Below are positions 35,703 through 47,264 of a DNA stretch of 64,000 nt, piece by piece; within the stretch, counting starts at the first letter, position 1, and the number at the start of each line of letters is the position of its first letter. The notes beneath the pieces were generated by a model. The model saw only the letters and a program-made list of their open reading frames with translations, had not been told where the DNA came from and did not search any database. Position numbers and translations under genes: made by a program. The stretch lies in contig MU394061.1 in the NCBI GenBank assembly GCA_022578605.1, positions 310,001-374,000 on the forward strand, in the 5' to 3' direction. The DNA is from Camillea tinctor (taxonomy: Eukaryota > Ascomycota > Sordariomycetes > Xylariales > Xylariaceae).

Positions 35703-36089
35703 GTGTCCCACGATATCACATGGGAATTCCTAGGAATCTATTTCTTTTTCAAAAAATTCCGATAAGAGATGTGATGGTAATCTTTATCCCCCATTCAATC
35801 CTGCATAATCACACAACAGTATTAATATCGTTAAAAAATATCCCCAATTCCAAGATCTCTACAGCAAAAGAAATAAGTTATAATTCTTAAAAAGCCAAGT
35901 AAAATAGTATTAAGTTAATACTTTGAAACTGTATTCAAAATCACAGGTTGAATTTTTCCCTAAAATCAAAATTCTATTACAAAATCTTCCTGTTTACGAA
36001 CTTCGACGAACTCTTTTCCCCTATCTATTCCCATATCACATTTGATGGAACTTCTAATAGAACCTTTAGGTTCAGGTTTCGTGGGACAC
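35703..36089. repeat. AT-rich segment bounded by 11-bp inverted repeats
   Basis: GTGTCCCACGA (35703-35713) and its exact reverse complement TCGTGGGACAC (36079-36089) enclose 365 nt of very AT-rich DNA. This would fit a miniature inverted-repeat element or its relic. Longer arms are not obvious and no target duplication is clear. Confidence 0.35.
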
Positions 36090-36753
36090 CTTAGGGTGGA
36101 AAAGGGAAAAAACCCCCATGGGGTTTCTCGGATTTCCCATGGTGTCTCATTTAGCCATTGTACAACTCCAGATTAGCCCACACAGCTATATTCCCTCATT
36201 TCCTCCTGGCACAAACATGGTTTCCCTTGTTTTGATAATTCCGTCTCAATGATGGGTGGAACCACGTGTTACTCTATGACGTGGAGATCTTAAAGCCATC
36301 GAGATCGAGATCCAGTATACATTAGGTGAATAAGTCGATATATAGGCAAGCTGCCAAGATAAAGCGGTTCTATACTAGTAGTTCCCCCTTTTCTTCTGTT
36401 TGTTTGGTCTCCCGGATTTTAGTATAGCCATATTCATACTAACAAGCAGCGATCTGGGAAGCATATATGTGTGACAAACTCTCCAGTGACTTCCTATCAG
36501 CTGACTGCATAGAACTTAGGCTATGTACTTGGTGTTCTTAAATTTCTTGAGCTATCAGTGGATCAAGGTCAACGATGAAATTGGCACTATAACATTTTCT
36601 AGAGGGGTTCTAAAGCTTTTGACTAAACTCCGAAAACTAAATAAGTGCCTAAACTAGCGATGAACTAAGGATGCGGGAGACCAATTATCCTTTCACACAA
36701 TAAATACAATTTGTAGTGAGAAGAAGTTGAAATGGGGGACATCTACTACCTCA

Positions 36754-37338
36754 TCAAAATGTGAATGCGTCGGGAAGAATTGAGACCAGATCACCTTGAC
36801 CCTTAAACTTTTGCAGTATCTGCGCCTGTTCCGTCAGCATGAACCGATCAGTTTGTTTTCCTTGAGCTGCCAGATTTCTCCATCTTTCAAAGTCCTCCGA
36901 GTTCCTCTTATCGCCCTTGGCGTCCTTGGCATTCTCCCAATGCCCTTGGGAGAAACACAGAAGCCCGCTGATTCTTGATTCGGTAAGATCGTACACTAGT
37001 GACACCACCGTGCCCGTTTCCTCAAGCCAGTTGATTTGCCACAACTCCCCGGGGCGAATGCATTGATATGCCGCCGTCTGGTAGTTGCTACGTCCGGCCA
37101 TCGGACCTCCGTGGACACGGTACACAACACGGTCATGAGAAAAGAACCACAATTCATAACGCCATTTCTCGCGATCACCTGTATTGTTCACGGCATCGTA
37201 ATCATATATTAAGTGCGTGTCTCTGATGTCCCTGTCAAACGATGAATGAAGAGGAGTATCAGTCCGATATCTTGGCAGTGACATCTCGGCTTGAAGTTCG
37301 TTCTCTATAGTCATGTGATCAGTCATAGACAACAACAT
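36754..37338 (-). CDS. Phenolic acid decarboxylase-like protein
   Basis: A single-exon frame of 194 aa. The order of motifs follows the PadC family: a Y-D-Y-D strand (Tyr45, Tyr47), Y-E-L-W-F-F, Y-R-V-H-G-G-P-M-A-G-R (Arg74), and W-L-E-E-T-G-T. In bacterial enzymes two tyrosines, an arginine and a glutamate act in non-oxidative decarboxylation of p-coumaric or ferulic acid. The tyrosines and arginine are present here. The expected glutamate position falls in R-P-G-E, apparently shifted by one residue, so activity is uncertain. The C-terminal part (about 130-194) is divergent and rich in Lys, Asp and Gln. The gene stands alone in a repeat-rich region. A related lipocalin-like (MoaF) protein is an alternative. 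Confidence 0.7.
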   Translation of the reverse strand: MLLSMTDHMTIENELQAEMSLPRYRTDTPLHSSFDRDIRDTHLIYDYDAVNNTGDREKWRYELWFFSHDRVVYRVHGGPMAGRSNYQTAAYQCIRPGELWQINWLEETGTVVSLVYDLTESRISGLLCFSQGHWENAKDAKGDKRNSEDFERWRNLAAQGKQTDRFMLTEQAQILQKFKGQGDLVSILPDAFTF

Positions 37339-39640
37339 AACCCGTAAACAGTCTCTATCGACTATCGACGTAGTGATTCGACTTACTTAGCTGTATATTG
37401 CGATACTGTGCACGGCATAGTCAGTCACCGAGGCATAGATCCAGAGTTTCCTAAGAGAAACCATCTTCAGATTTGTACTCGGACCTCCGTGATCCAAGAG
37501 AAGTGAATGGTTTGATACAATTGAATTATTAGTTCGCAGACTCTATCCCTAATATCACTGGCGAGATCAGCTGAGAGAAATAATCCCCCGAAGTGTAACA
37601 GTGGTTTATTACGTCTTGGATTTCCTTCTAGGACAAGGTGTAAAAATGAATTTCGAGACCAAATGCGCCGAGAATGCCCAAATCCAACTCGCAAGGTTCG
37701 AAATGTAAAGGTGATCAATGATGCATAGATCTTACTCATGATATCGCGAGAATGCGGATTACTGGTGGCGCGCTATAGATGCCGCACAACTGCAACTAGG
37801 TTACCTATCATAAGCTACCTGAGCTGATTGATGGGTTTGGATTATATGCTTTTCTGTCAACTAAATATCGTTGCCTTTTGCCAGCCACAGATGAGTTTAG
37901 ATATCTTTTGCATGTTCCCATGCTTTACTATACTCCGTACTTAAGAGCATGCCTCGCATAGATGCACTATAAAATAATTAAAGCATTATGTCAGCGCTAC
38001 TATAATATAAGAAATCTCCAAGGCCTACGCCTTAGTGCTGAACATGCCTGCAGTTAAAGAAACTGTGTGTAGCAGTGTAAGTCGCAATATGTTGCGGAAT
38101 GGGTATATATACGCTCTTAGATGACGTTTGAGAGCGGTATCGCTTTTGCTCTCCATACAATAGTAACTAGAGTATTTAAACTGGAAAACTTGTTTAGGCA
38201 TTAAGATTACTCGGTCATTATGATACTAATAAATGTTAAGCAAGTCATTATACGATACAACCAAAAGATTCTCACAGTGACCGAGTGATCATTATGGCCC
38301 AATTTCGTATTACATAGCTATCTCCTTAACTACGACGTAACGAAAACTTTACAACATCAAGTTGGATACGTTTTCTCAATTATGAAAAATCACGAAAACG
38401 TACCATGGCCAGGGTTGTAGTAGAGATCTCATAGTTTCAATAGGTGTTGAGTCGAGTTAAGACATCCAAATCTAAATATATAACCTTGCTACCGACTTAC
38501 AGTAAATTGAGGCTCAGTTTAAAGTACAGCAACAACAGCTTTAGTCTACATACAATAATGGATATTGCAAATGTCTAGATTCATCTTAGATAATAATCTA
38601 GTACATCTCAGACCAACTGGGACCTATAGTATATGAGGTTTTACCAAAGCCATTAGTAACTGAGTGCTATTAAATTTGATGGGTTTATAACAATATTGCC
38701 ATAGGTCTTCTAGTAAGTTGTAATAGAGAAAACGGGAGAAACCAACTTAACTTAATGTACCCAATATATATGTATAACCTATATACACTCGTGTCACCTT
38801 TAAACTACGAGGGAGCGAGGACCACATAACTAAAATAGGGGCCCTTTACTATATACTTAATCGCATGTAGTGCTATATTGTACTTTTATTCTATTCGTGA
38901 CTGCCTGGATTCTTATTAGGTCTCCGGCGACACCTTCTTTCCACTTATAGCTCTCCCTATTCTTAAAAGCCCACTGTTCGGAACCACAATCTCTATCAAA
39001 GTTAGTATTGGTGATTCCAGATGAGCAATGACTAAAAGAAAAGTCGTAGGATTCATATATTCCATGCGTATGGGCCTTTACTCTCTCAAGAACAAGTGAC
39101 CAGCCATGACTACGAGATTACATAAAGCGTCGAATACATTTACCATTCCTGCGCTAGATATCTGGATGACTCTGAATATAATAGGCGGGGAAGCAACACT
39201 CTGTATAAGCCTTGGGAAGAGAATATGCATAAAGAGAAAACTGCTATGTAGGGGATAGCCCCCTAAGACACACACAGGGCTTTGGGCACAACGGGATATA
39301 TTGCCGTGCTATGGAGCTATACGTGTGTATGTATGTAAAAGAGAGAAAAAGATAGTGAACCTGAAAAAGAGAACTAATATATTTAGGGCCTGCTAAGTTA
39401 TCCTGACGTAATATGCTAGGTGAAAACCGAGCGTTACTTCGTTTCCTACCCCCTTCACTTTTTCACTAATAAATGCTTACGCTACACGGAAAATAATATA
39501 GGTCAACTTGGATTGCGCTGCGTCACACACCATATAGTGCCCCTTTACTTATCATGAGGTCATACAACACCCCAGTTTAAGCCGGTTTTCTAGCTCTGTG
39601 GATGATATTAACTGGCTTGAATACATGAGCGCGAGAGAGG
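37339..39640. other. Gene-poor stretch with repeat copies
   Basis: No gene is supported. A minus-strand frame at 37467-37739 has no recognisable similarity. The region carries the second copy of repeat Y and is AT-rich with scattered stops. Confidence 0.45.
38249..38344 (+). repeat. Dispersed repeat Y, copy 2
   Basis: Aligns with 299-406 and 54519-54612. It shares the CCAAAAG, TTCTCACA and GAGTGATCATT blocks, a TTACATAG block and the closing CGTAAC. Same orientation as the other two copies. Confidence 0.65.
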
Positions 39641-39783
39641 TGTTGAATTGAGGTTATGAGGTTGCTTGACTTGGTGACTATCTATCTCTGGATGATGGGA
39701 GGAACTGTCCCTTATATACATGTAGCTGCGGGTATACCTTGAACCTGTACCTTGACAGATACCCCTTATCACCTATTCCAGCA
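39641..39783 (+). repeat. Dispersed repeat X, copy 2
   Basis: An ungapped match to the minus strand of 68-210, about 90 percent identical by eye. The ATG-started frame of copy 1 is present but broken by a TGA after 28 codons. Confidence 0.75.
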
Positions 39784-39998
39784 AGAGGAAGGCCACGTGT
39801 ACTAAGCGCGTATCCTTAAACTCGATCCGCATGTCACAAATGCCACATTTGCGGTTGAAGTCGTATGTATCTCAGAAGCGCTTCGAGGCGTGAAATGAAC
39901 TGTGCTAATTCTTTTCGTCATTCCAATAGCTCTAGCGTCCTGATTAGGACCCGAGATACGGCTACCCTCTGCGAAACGAATCGTTTATTGTTGACGTC

Positions 39999-40611
39999 GT
40001 GCATAAACTGACGACAGCCCGGATCGAAGCTAAGAATGAAGGGCACGCTATCCCGGTCCAACATTGTCGTGCTCGATTCCGACTCGAGGCCCACTCGCTT
40101 TCAGCGAAGAGACCAGGGCATTGCCGGCGGATCCGGCAGGATAAGTCGAAAGGCGGGTCCCGCCAACACCTCCGTTCCCTACTTCGGATGGCTAAGATTC
40201 ACAATTCCCAACTTCCCAAGCTCGAGAAAGGATTGCCGAACAAGCTCGCCGAGAATGGCTACTCCATCACCATTGTTTACGGTTGCGTTGAAAAGACGCA
40301 GACCGATGATGATGGGAACCCGATCATTGATCATGCTCTTCTTCGGCGCTTTCCGTGCAGTCGGACTGGGAATGGATATTGAACACAGAAACTGGCGCGG
40401 AAGCAGGCTGGTGGGCTTCAACGATATTACCCTGCTGTCTGACCGTACGTGGTTCCCGGAGTTACTGGACCCTCCTCAATCTATGGAAGTGGATGGGCGC
40501 GAGTCTAATGAGGATTCTGGGGGGCGTTTTAGTAAGTTCAGAAGCAGCCCCAGATCGTGGGAGGCCATAGCAATTATTCGGGCTGGATTGGAGAACCAGG
40601 CTTCTAGCTGA
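39999..40611 (+). pseudogene. Decayed coding remnant, family unknown
   Basis: A patch clearly richer in G/C than its flanks, with two overlapping long plus-strand frames (39999-40382 and 40036-40611). The first has the more protein-like segment (A-E-N-G-Y-S-I-T-I-V-Y-G and D-D-D-G-N-P-I-I-D), the second takes over downstream (M-D-I-E-H-R-N-W, W-F-P-E-L-L-D-P-P). This switch suggests a frameshifted gene or an unrecognised intron. I cannot name the family. It may equally be an antisense shadow of a lost gene. Confidence 0.3.
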
Positions 40612-41428
40612 AGCTACAGTCCTGTTTCTTTGTTAAGAATCAAGAGTAGCTTTATGTGAAGATGCCGAATAGTAGATGTGACGATATGGAAAAATGATAC
40701 AAGGGATGTTGCATTTTGGGTAGAGAAGTTGGTTTATAGTGATGCAGCTTCTGAGATATCTAGGGTAGGAGTGTTTCTACCTAATACGAAGCTGGGGAAA
40801 CTGGACCGGGTCACGAAGAAAAGGAGACGGAGAACAACATGCAGTGAAAGATAAGTAGGTTCGGAAGGTTTAAAAATTGGGTTGTTAAGGCTGACCGAGT
40901 TATGTTCACCAGCACTGCGATGACTGTAAATGCAGTAAATTTGCTTCATACCTTCGACCCCCCATCAGGCCTGGATCCCTAGTCTACTAGTTGGTAGCTA
41001 GTTAAATCTAAATTGGCAACACGCAAATGGATTGTGATGCCTTAGCTCACTCGTTGGGCTATCGTCCTCGATTCCCTATCAAGATCCATCCTTGCTATCG
41101 CCTCGTGTCTAATACCCTTAACTGCAGCGATAAGAGATATTATGAGCACCAGCCCTCCATCTCTCGTGATCGTATGCCCCCCTATGAATTCTTACACATC
41201 CATTCTCCATGAACGGGTGAATGCGACGTCGTGAAGAGACTACGGCGTAAGACGGCAATCGTGGTTGCGTAAGATTGGCATATATATTGAGGTCTTGCCG
41301 AGATTTTATTGCCCCCATAAGACTGAAGGTATCTAGGCTCGTTATAATAGTAGCCTAGCTTGCCTAGTGACGGCACAGTAGCTTCTCGTTTTGATTCACC
41401 TTGACTCTTTTCTTGGCCACTCAATCAA
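40612..41428. other. Intergenic, non-coding
   Basis: 3' flank of the remnant and of the cyclophilin gene. Short frames on both strands are not convincing. Confidence 0.5.
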
Positions 41429-41994
41429 CTAGCTAGCCATGGGGTTGGCATGAATGGTGACCTTCTCGATAAAGATCTTTTCCTTGGGCCGGTTCTTCTT
41501 GTCGACCTCAATGGCCTCGATCTTGGCCAGGGTCCTGAGGCTGTCGTCGCCGAGTAGCTTGCCGAAGACGGTGTTGAGCCCGTCCAGGTGGGGCGCCTTA
41601 TCGAAGAGGATGAAAAACTGCGACCCGTTGGTGCCCGGACCCTTGTTGGCCATGGACACGACGCCGCGCGCATTGTGCTTCAGCGTCGGCCGGATCTCAT
41701 CCTCGAAGGAGCCGCCCCAGATAGACTGCCCGCCCTTGGGGTTCTCGGGCGTCGGGTTGGCGGGCCCGCCCGTCTGCACCATGAAGCTTGGGATCAAGCG
41801 GTGGAAAGGCGATTGGTCATAGTAATTGGAGGCGCATAGCGCGAGAAAATTCTAAGATGATCGCATTAGCTTTTTTTTCTTCTCTGAAGCATTAATTGAA
41901 GTGCATGAAGACAAACCTCTGCAGTCTTGGGTACGCTCTCGCAGAAGACCTCGATCTTGAGATCACCCTGATTCGTGTGCAGGGTGACAGACAT
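41429..41994 (-). CDS. Peptidyl-prolyl cis-trans isomerase, PPIL3-type cyclophilin
   Basis: Two exons: complement(41429-41851, 41917-41994), 166 aa. The protein starts M-S-V-T-L-H-T-N-Q-G-D-L-K-I-E as in PPIL3/Cyp10 cyclophilins, and is a single-domain enzyme without a signal peptide. Active-site residues are visible in F-H-R-L-I-P-S-F-M-V-Q-T-G-G (Arg, Phe, Met, Gln). The G-T-N-G-S-Q-F-F-I strand is present. The W121 position of cyclophilin A is histidine here (H-L-D-G-L), as is usual in this subfamily, so cyclosporin binding may be weak. PPIL3 is a spliceosome-associated isomerase in animals. The 65-nt intron uses a GTTTGT donor and joins K-T-A-E to N-F-L-A-L-C. Confidence 0.95.
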
Positions 41995-42732
41995 GGTTGG
42001 GGCCTTTTCAGGACAGCATGTCTCAATGGGATGAAGCAGACCACAAAAAGCTGGCTCGCACCAAATCTCACCCGAGCCCACCAACCTCTCTATATGGTAG
42101 CTCTTCGAAAAGAGCTGTTCACTAAAAAGTTTAGAAGGAATGGTGGTGGTGGGAATAACAGAAGACTATGGAAGCTATAGAAGCTGTCGTCGAAAAAAAG
42201 TTGGTAGATAATTAAAAGATTGTGGAGTTTTTAGGTGGAGGAGGAAAAGAAAAAAAGGGGGGAGGGGGGTGTATTGTTTTCTTGTTTAGTGCAGTGTATT
42301 ATTTCCAATGCACATACAATACGATACATAAACCCGTACCCATACCCAGGTGTAACTTATAGATACACGCCCAAGATGATGCTGCATGTAGATATAGATA
42401 ACCTTACCTTGTAAGTAACACGAAACAGAAGAATAGGTAGTTCCGTAACCTAGAGCTATACAATTCAATATAGCGATTTATCGTGCCAACTAGGGTAAAA
42501 AAAGCTGAGATACCTTATTTATGGTTTTCGTGTTGTGGTGAAGAATGTATAGAACAACAAGAATCAGGTGTTGTTGCGAATGACGCACTTTTAGAGCGAA
42601 GAGGTATCGTTGGGTTGGGAGGGGATACCATGTGTTAGGTAGGTACTAATGTACATACATCTCTCTTTACCGCCAATTAGACGCCGTATGGACTAATGCT
42701 CCGTAAGCGCTAAACGCTGACTCGGAGTTAAA

Positions 42733-42767
42733 AAGTCCCAAGTTCCCAAGTCCCCAAGTCCCCAAGG
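42733..42767 (+). repeat. Short tandem repeat, CCCAAGT type
   Basis: Four imperfect copies of a 7-8-nt unit (AAGTCCC, CAAGTTCCC, AAGTCCCC). Confidence 0.6.
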
Positions 42768-43171
42768 GAGGGGGTGGGGGGCTGAAGAGAATGATGCCCA
42801 GTTTGAAGCTGAATAAGTGATGGGTGGGTAACGTTTCCAGGGGTTTGGGACGTTGCATGTTCAGTGCATGTTCAGCTGCGTTGTTGGTTTGTTCGTCGAG
42901 ATACGTTTAGTAGTAATCCTATACAGTTTTTAACTTGCAGTGGTATTGTTAGTGTAGCAGGTATTACGGAACATCCGCAGTCGAACGAATGAATTTCCCA
43001 TTCCCCTTTTTCCTTATACGGCGCACTGCTACCCTGCATCGATGCACTGCCATGCAGGTCTCGTCTTCCAACCTGCAAAGGAACCCCTCCCTCTCTTTTT
43101 CCCTGCTCTTCTTTTCCCCAAATCTCAAAACCTAGGAAGGATCGCAACCAGAGACACACGCCGGCCAGCAC

Positions 43172-43198
43172 ATAATCCACAATCCACAATCCACAATC
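43172..43198 (+). repeat. Short tandem repeat, AATCCAC type
   Basis: Three tandem copies of AATCCAC(A) upstream of a CACGTG E-box at about 43212. Confidence 0.6.
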
Positions 43199-43690
43199 GG
43201 TCCCCGGCACCACGTGTCTTATAAGCCTTCTTCATATTTAATTGATCCTCAGGGATTCGCATTGGATCGAGTAACCTACTAAGCGAGAAACAACATCTAC
43301 TCTTGGCTGGGAAATCCCTTCTAAAACACAGGTAAATGACAAATGATGATACATGCCTGACCTAGGTAAGTCAAGTTGGCAAATTCAAGGCCAATGTCTT
43401 CAGTCTTCAGGGTCAGGGTTGATGGATTAGGTGCACCTGGGAAACACTAAATACACCAACAAACCGAGTAAAAAGAAGGGGGGGGGGGGGGGGAGAAATA
43501 AGGGGAATAAAGGTATTAAGGTATGGTTTAGGTGCGTAACGTACCTTGAGTTAATAAAACCATCGTATTCTCGTCCAACCTTGGACTTCGCTGATGGCCA
43601 GGTTTATGAGAAGTGGAAACATTAAGTACCTAGGTAAGTAGTAGTAGTAGGTAGTACCGTAGGAGTTACCTTAAAAAACTTGGGTTGATT

Positions 43691-43730
43691 CTGCTGTTGC
43701 TGCTGTTGCTGCTGCTGTTGCTGCTGCTAC
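43691..43730 (+). repeat. CTG/TTG trinucleotide repeat
   Basis: About thirteen CTG/TTG triplets. On the minus strand this reads as CAG/CAA and would encode polyglutamine, followed by an open stretch to a GTAACT donor-like site. TAG triplets lie directly upstream, so an exon there is only a possibility. Confidence 0.6.
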
Positions 43731-44510
43731 TAGGTTATTTACAAGAGAAGGGACAAAGAGAGAGGGATGTTTGGTTCAGTTCTCACCTGGAGTGGAGACC
43801 GCACATACACCTACCCGCCCGCACCGCACGCACGGTACCCTTTCACAACATTCGCTAGTGTATTATGTAGTGATGTATTCATTGTACAATACAGAGTACA
43901 TACGCAGCTATTTCCCCAACTTTCTCGCCTCTAGGTACTTTGTACTTTTTGTGTTTTACCTGCACTACATAGTACCTAACACTACCTAGGTATAATGCAA
44001 CCTAAAACCATTTACCCTTGTCTTTGGTTTTTTCTACCCCTTCCAGCCTTCTTTCAATCCAACCTTGACTTGTTCCTTTGCTTTTCTTCACCCATTCAAT
44101 ACCTTTCTTTCACCTTATCTTCATTTGAAAAGGAAGAAAATAAGAAAAGAAAAGAATCATTTCTACATCAGCACTATTAATACCTATGCTACCTAGTTGG
44201 TCTGTTCTGTTTTAAGGTAATACTAGTTTTTTTTTTTTCTTTTCTTCTTAGAATTACACTACTACACGACCACCACATACCTAGCCTAGGTATACACACC
44301 ACTATACTACAGTATCACGGGAGCCCTACTGGTGGGGAATAAGTTTGTTGATCCCGCCCGATGATTGTTTTAGGTAGGTTGAAAATAACATAGCCATTCT
44401 ATTTTATTTTTCCTTTTGGATTTCCAACCTGGCATACATCGATCCTACTATTGTACCTATGTATTAGTACTACTACTTTACCTATTAATTTGTACGAGGA
44501 GAAAAAAAGG

Positions 44511-44539
44511 TTATTTTTATTTTTATTTTTATTTTTATT
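44511..44539 (+). repeat. (ATTTTT)n repeat
   Basis: Five near-perfect ATTTTT units in non-coding DNA. Confidence 0.6.
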
Positions 44540-45516
44540 CTTCTGTTTGCTACCACCTATAAGGTACTTTCTTCCCTTCCCCATCCTTGTAATCCCTCCC
44601 CCCAGCAGCCCTGTTTCTTTCCCCAACTCCCACACTAGCTCGCAGCCTTTGTTATCACCGCTTGCCAATTGCAGATAACAAGGTAAACTTAGCACCGAGC
44701 AAAGACCGATTCATCCCATCTCTCTCTTTCTCTCTCTCCCCCTCAACCTATTCACTCTAATCTATTAACCTCCATACTATTACTATACTTTCCTAATCAC
44801 CTATTAGATTCCTGACTTATAACCTACCTCGATATAACCTTGGAAAATAATTATCATAGTCTCTATGCCTAGGTAAGTAATTGTTCTACAACCTTCATAA
44901 CAAATAAGCCTGTCATTAGTATTACCTTTACCTTTTACTCTTACCCTTTTGACTTTTCTCAATCATCGTCCTCTCTCCTACACTTCTTATGTCTACATGT
45001 CGACTCAACTTAGCTTTTTCTATTACCAAGCTTCTCTGCTTTTCCAGTTCCTACTAAGCAAGCACCTTATACATTCATATACATACACATACACACACAG
45101 ACGCACTTGTAAACATTTCTTTCTTTGCCTCCCCTCCATCCTTTCTTTTCTTCTCTTCCCTCTTCCTTTCCTTTCTTTTGTTCAACCCTCTCTCAACCCA
45201 AACTCCCAAACTTACATCAGCCACCCACCTACACACCCCCCCTTCTCTAATCTTCGTACCCCCTCCACACATGACTGACATTCTTAGCAGCACAACCTCT
45301 CTAATTCCCTGGAGCCTCGGACCCTCTCCATCTCTGCCACCTCTCTTCCCCGCCGCATTTTCACCTAAACCCTAGACCAAAGAATCTGGCCAGCTTGAAT
45401 ACCTCCACCCCTCCCCCTCTAAATAACGAATACATATCCGGTGACGACGATAACCACTACGAAGTCGGCCCTTAACCCAACTTTACTTCCCTCCCCGACC
45501 GTGCTCCTGCTATGTG

Positions 45517-47264
45517 ATGACCTCAATACTACCGCCCATATTGTCCGACCATCGCATTCCGCTCGAGGCCTTCGGCGCACAGCCGTCGACTAGGAATAGA
45601 TGCCGCCGCCTTAGCGCTGCTGCTGTCGCTGCTACTGTCGCTGCTAATTACGACCCCTCCTCAATCACCAGACGGCGCCCCGGCGCAAACAGCATGAACG
45701 ACCGCCTACCTGCCTTTGTCCGGGTGTCCGGCCCGCCGAATAGTAGTTTTCTTGTTGGCTATCCCGGTATATCAGCGACGTTGGTGAGTTGACTGACTGA
45801 TTTCAAACCAACTTGATCCATTCTCTCCTTATCCCTTATCCGTCGTCTGTCGTCCACCAACATCCATGTCGATTGTATAGGTGGGGGGGAGTAGAGCGGA
45901 GAGCGGAAGGTGGAGGAGATGGAAGGGGTGGAAAGGGGGAGAGGCAAAAGGGTGCCGAGCCCAATATGGTCCGTAGTCGAGGCCTTAGGAAACAGATATA
46001 TTCCTTTCTCTCAATCGCTGCCATCCCACTAGACTAACTAACAATTACATGTCCACAGCCGCGCATCGAGGGCAAGGTCGAGATTAGGCCCCAGAAAGGA
46101 TACACCGCCCCTGTTCCTATTTCCCTCGTGCGAATATGTCTGCAGCGAAGAGAAACCATCCACCCGGCCGCCGAAAGCGTGGCCAAGCGGCACCTTGGCA
46201 CCCCCCGACGCGAAACCACCGATGTTGTCGGCAAGGAACTGCTTTTATACCGATGCTCGAGCGGAAGAGGAGCCGAGAACGTCATGTCCATGGACCTGCC
46301 CTTTGTGCTATTCATCCCATTCGGCCGCGGAGGAGAGGAGTCGAATAGGAGGATACCGCCAGCATCGTTGCAGCTCCCGAGTAGAACCGCAGAGACATGT
46401 TACGAACTGGTCGTCACCGTGCAACAAGGCCAAAGTATACAAAACAAATATGCGTTCCCCGTACCCTTACAACGATACGACACCTTGTCCACTTTTGGCA
46501 TGTACAATCGACCCGAAACCAAGGTTGCGTCTGTCGATAGCATCGTGAGCCTCGGTATCTCATTGCCGCGGTGGAGCTATGGACCTATGGATCCCATCAC
46601 CGTATATATCAAGCTTGCGCCCAATCCCGACTGGCTGGCCAAGGCGAGGAAGGTCACCATACAGAAAATCACGCTGACGATTGAGGAGGAAATCACATAT
46701 AATCCCGAAGGCGATGAACCAACAAAGAAAGTCAACAGGCTACAGAAGCAGGTGCAGAATGTTGGCTGTAAACTTCCCGAGGGTGGCTGGGTCACTAACA
46801 TGGGGGTCGTGTTCCCACACAAGGATTTGCGTGATCCCCAGGGGATTGTTCGAAGAGGCCATCCAGCGTTCCCTAATTACGAGGTCACATCTTTTACAAC
46901 TCAGTCAACTCTCTACAAAATCGAATTCTTCCTCAGTATCAAGGTAAAACATCCCCCCCTATCATGTCAACAGGGAAGATTGGCGTTTGGAGGTGTGTGC
47001 TGATCCAAAACTATTTTTCAGGCCTCGTTGACCTCTGCCCGCGATATCACTCTCCGACAACCCATCGTCATATGTCCGCTAGATCACCAAGCATGCAAGG
47101 AAGAGATGGATGCGATTGAGCAGGCGGCTAAAGATGCGTCTTCTATCGACCCGAATAACCCCATGATGCCAGCTAGAAATATTGTGTTAGCAAACGATCC
47201 GAATGCTCTCACGGCAGTGGGGTTCTGTATGGTAGGAGGCCATAAGAAACCATTAATCGAATGA
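45517..47264 (+). CDS. Arrestin-like domain protein
   Basis: Three exons: join(45517-45783, 46059-46943, 47022-47264), 464 aa, all junctions in phase (GTGAGT and GTAAAA donors, CCACAG and TTTTCAG acceptors). The protein has arrestin-fold halves. The N-terminal strand S-F-L-V-G-Y-P-G-I-S leads into P-R-I-E-G-K-V-E-I-R, and the C-terminal half carries V-S-L-G-I-S-L-P-R-W-S-Y-G-P and A-R-D-I-T-L-R-Q-P-I-V. These are blocks of a fungal alpha-arrestin-like family. Alpha-arrestins usually recruit ubiquitin ligases to membrane transporters, but I see no clear PPxY motif, so that role is inferred. The first 75 residues are Arg/Ala-rich and probably disordered. An upstream exon cannot be excluded. Confidence 0.8.

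Larger units (their letters stand above)
32368..36753. other. Gene-poor, AT-rich stretch
   Basis: About 4.4 kb with no supported gene. One plus-strand frame (35365-35592, 75 codons) has a charged, coiled-coil-like end but no other support. Near 35.7-36.1 kb there is a perfect palindrome and a pair of short inverted repeats around an AT-rich core, listed separately. Confidence 0.5.
41995..45516. other. Long intergenic region with simple repeats
   Basis: About 3.5 kb between divergent genes. It contains several simple repeats listed separately, five CCTAGGT motifs (43361, 43629, 43985, 44285, 44868) and a long pyrimidine-rich block from 44.7 to 45.4 kb that is probably the promoter and leader of the arrestin-like gene. 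That leader holds an upstream ATG frame (45271-45375). No gene is supported. Confidence 0.5.

Noticed and set aside
43640..43740. Possible polyglutamine exon on the minus strand
   Set aside because: Stops lie directly upstream and no flanking exon or start supports it, so it is kept as a simple repeat.
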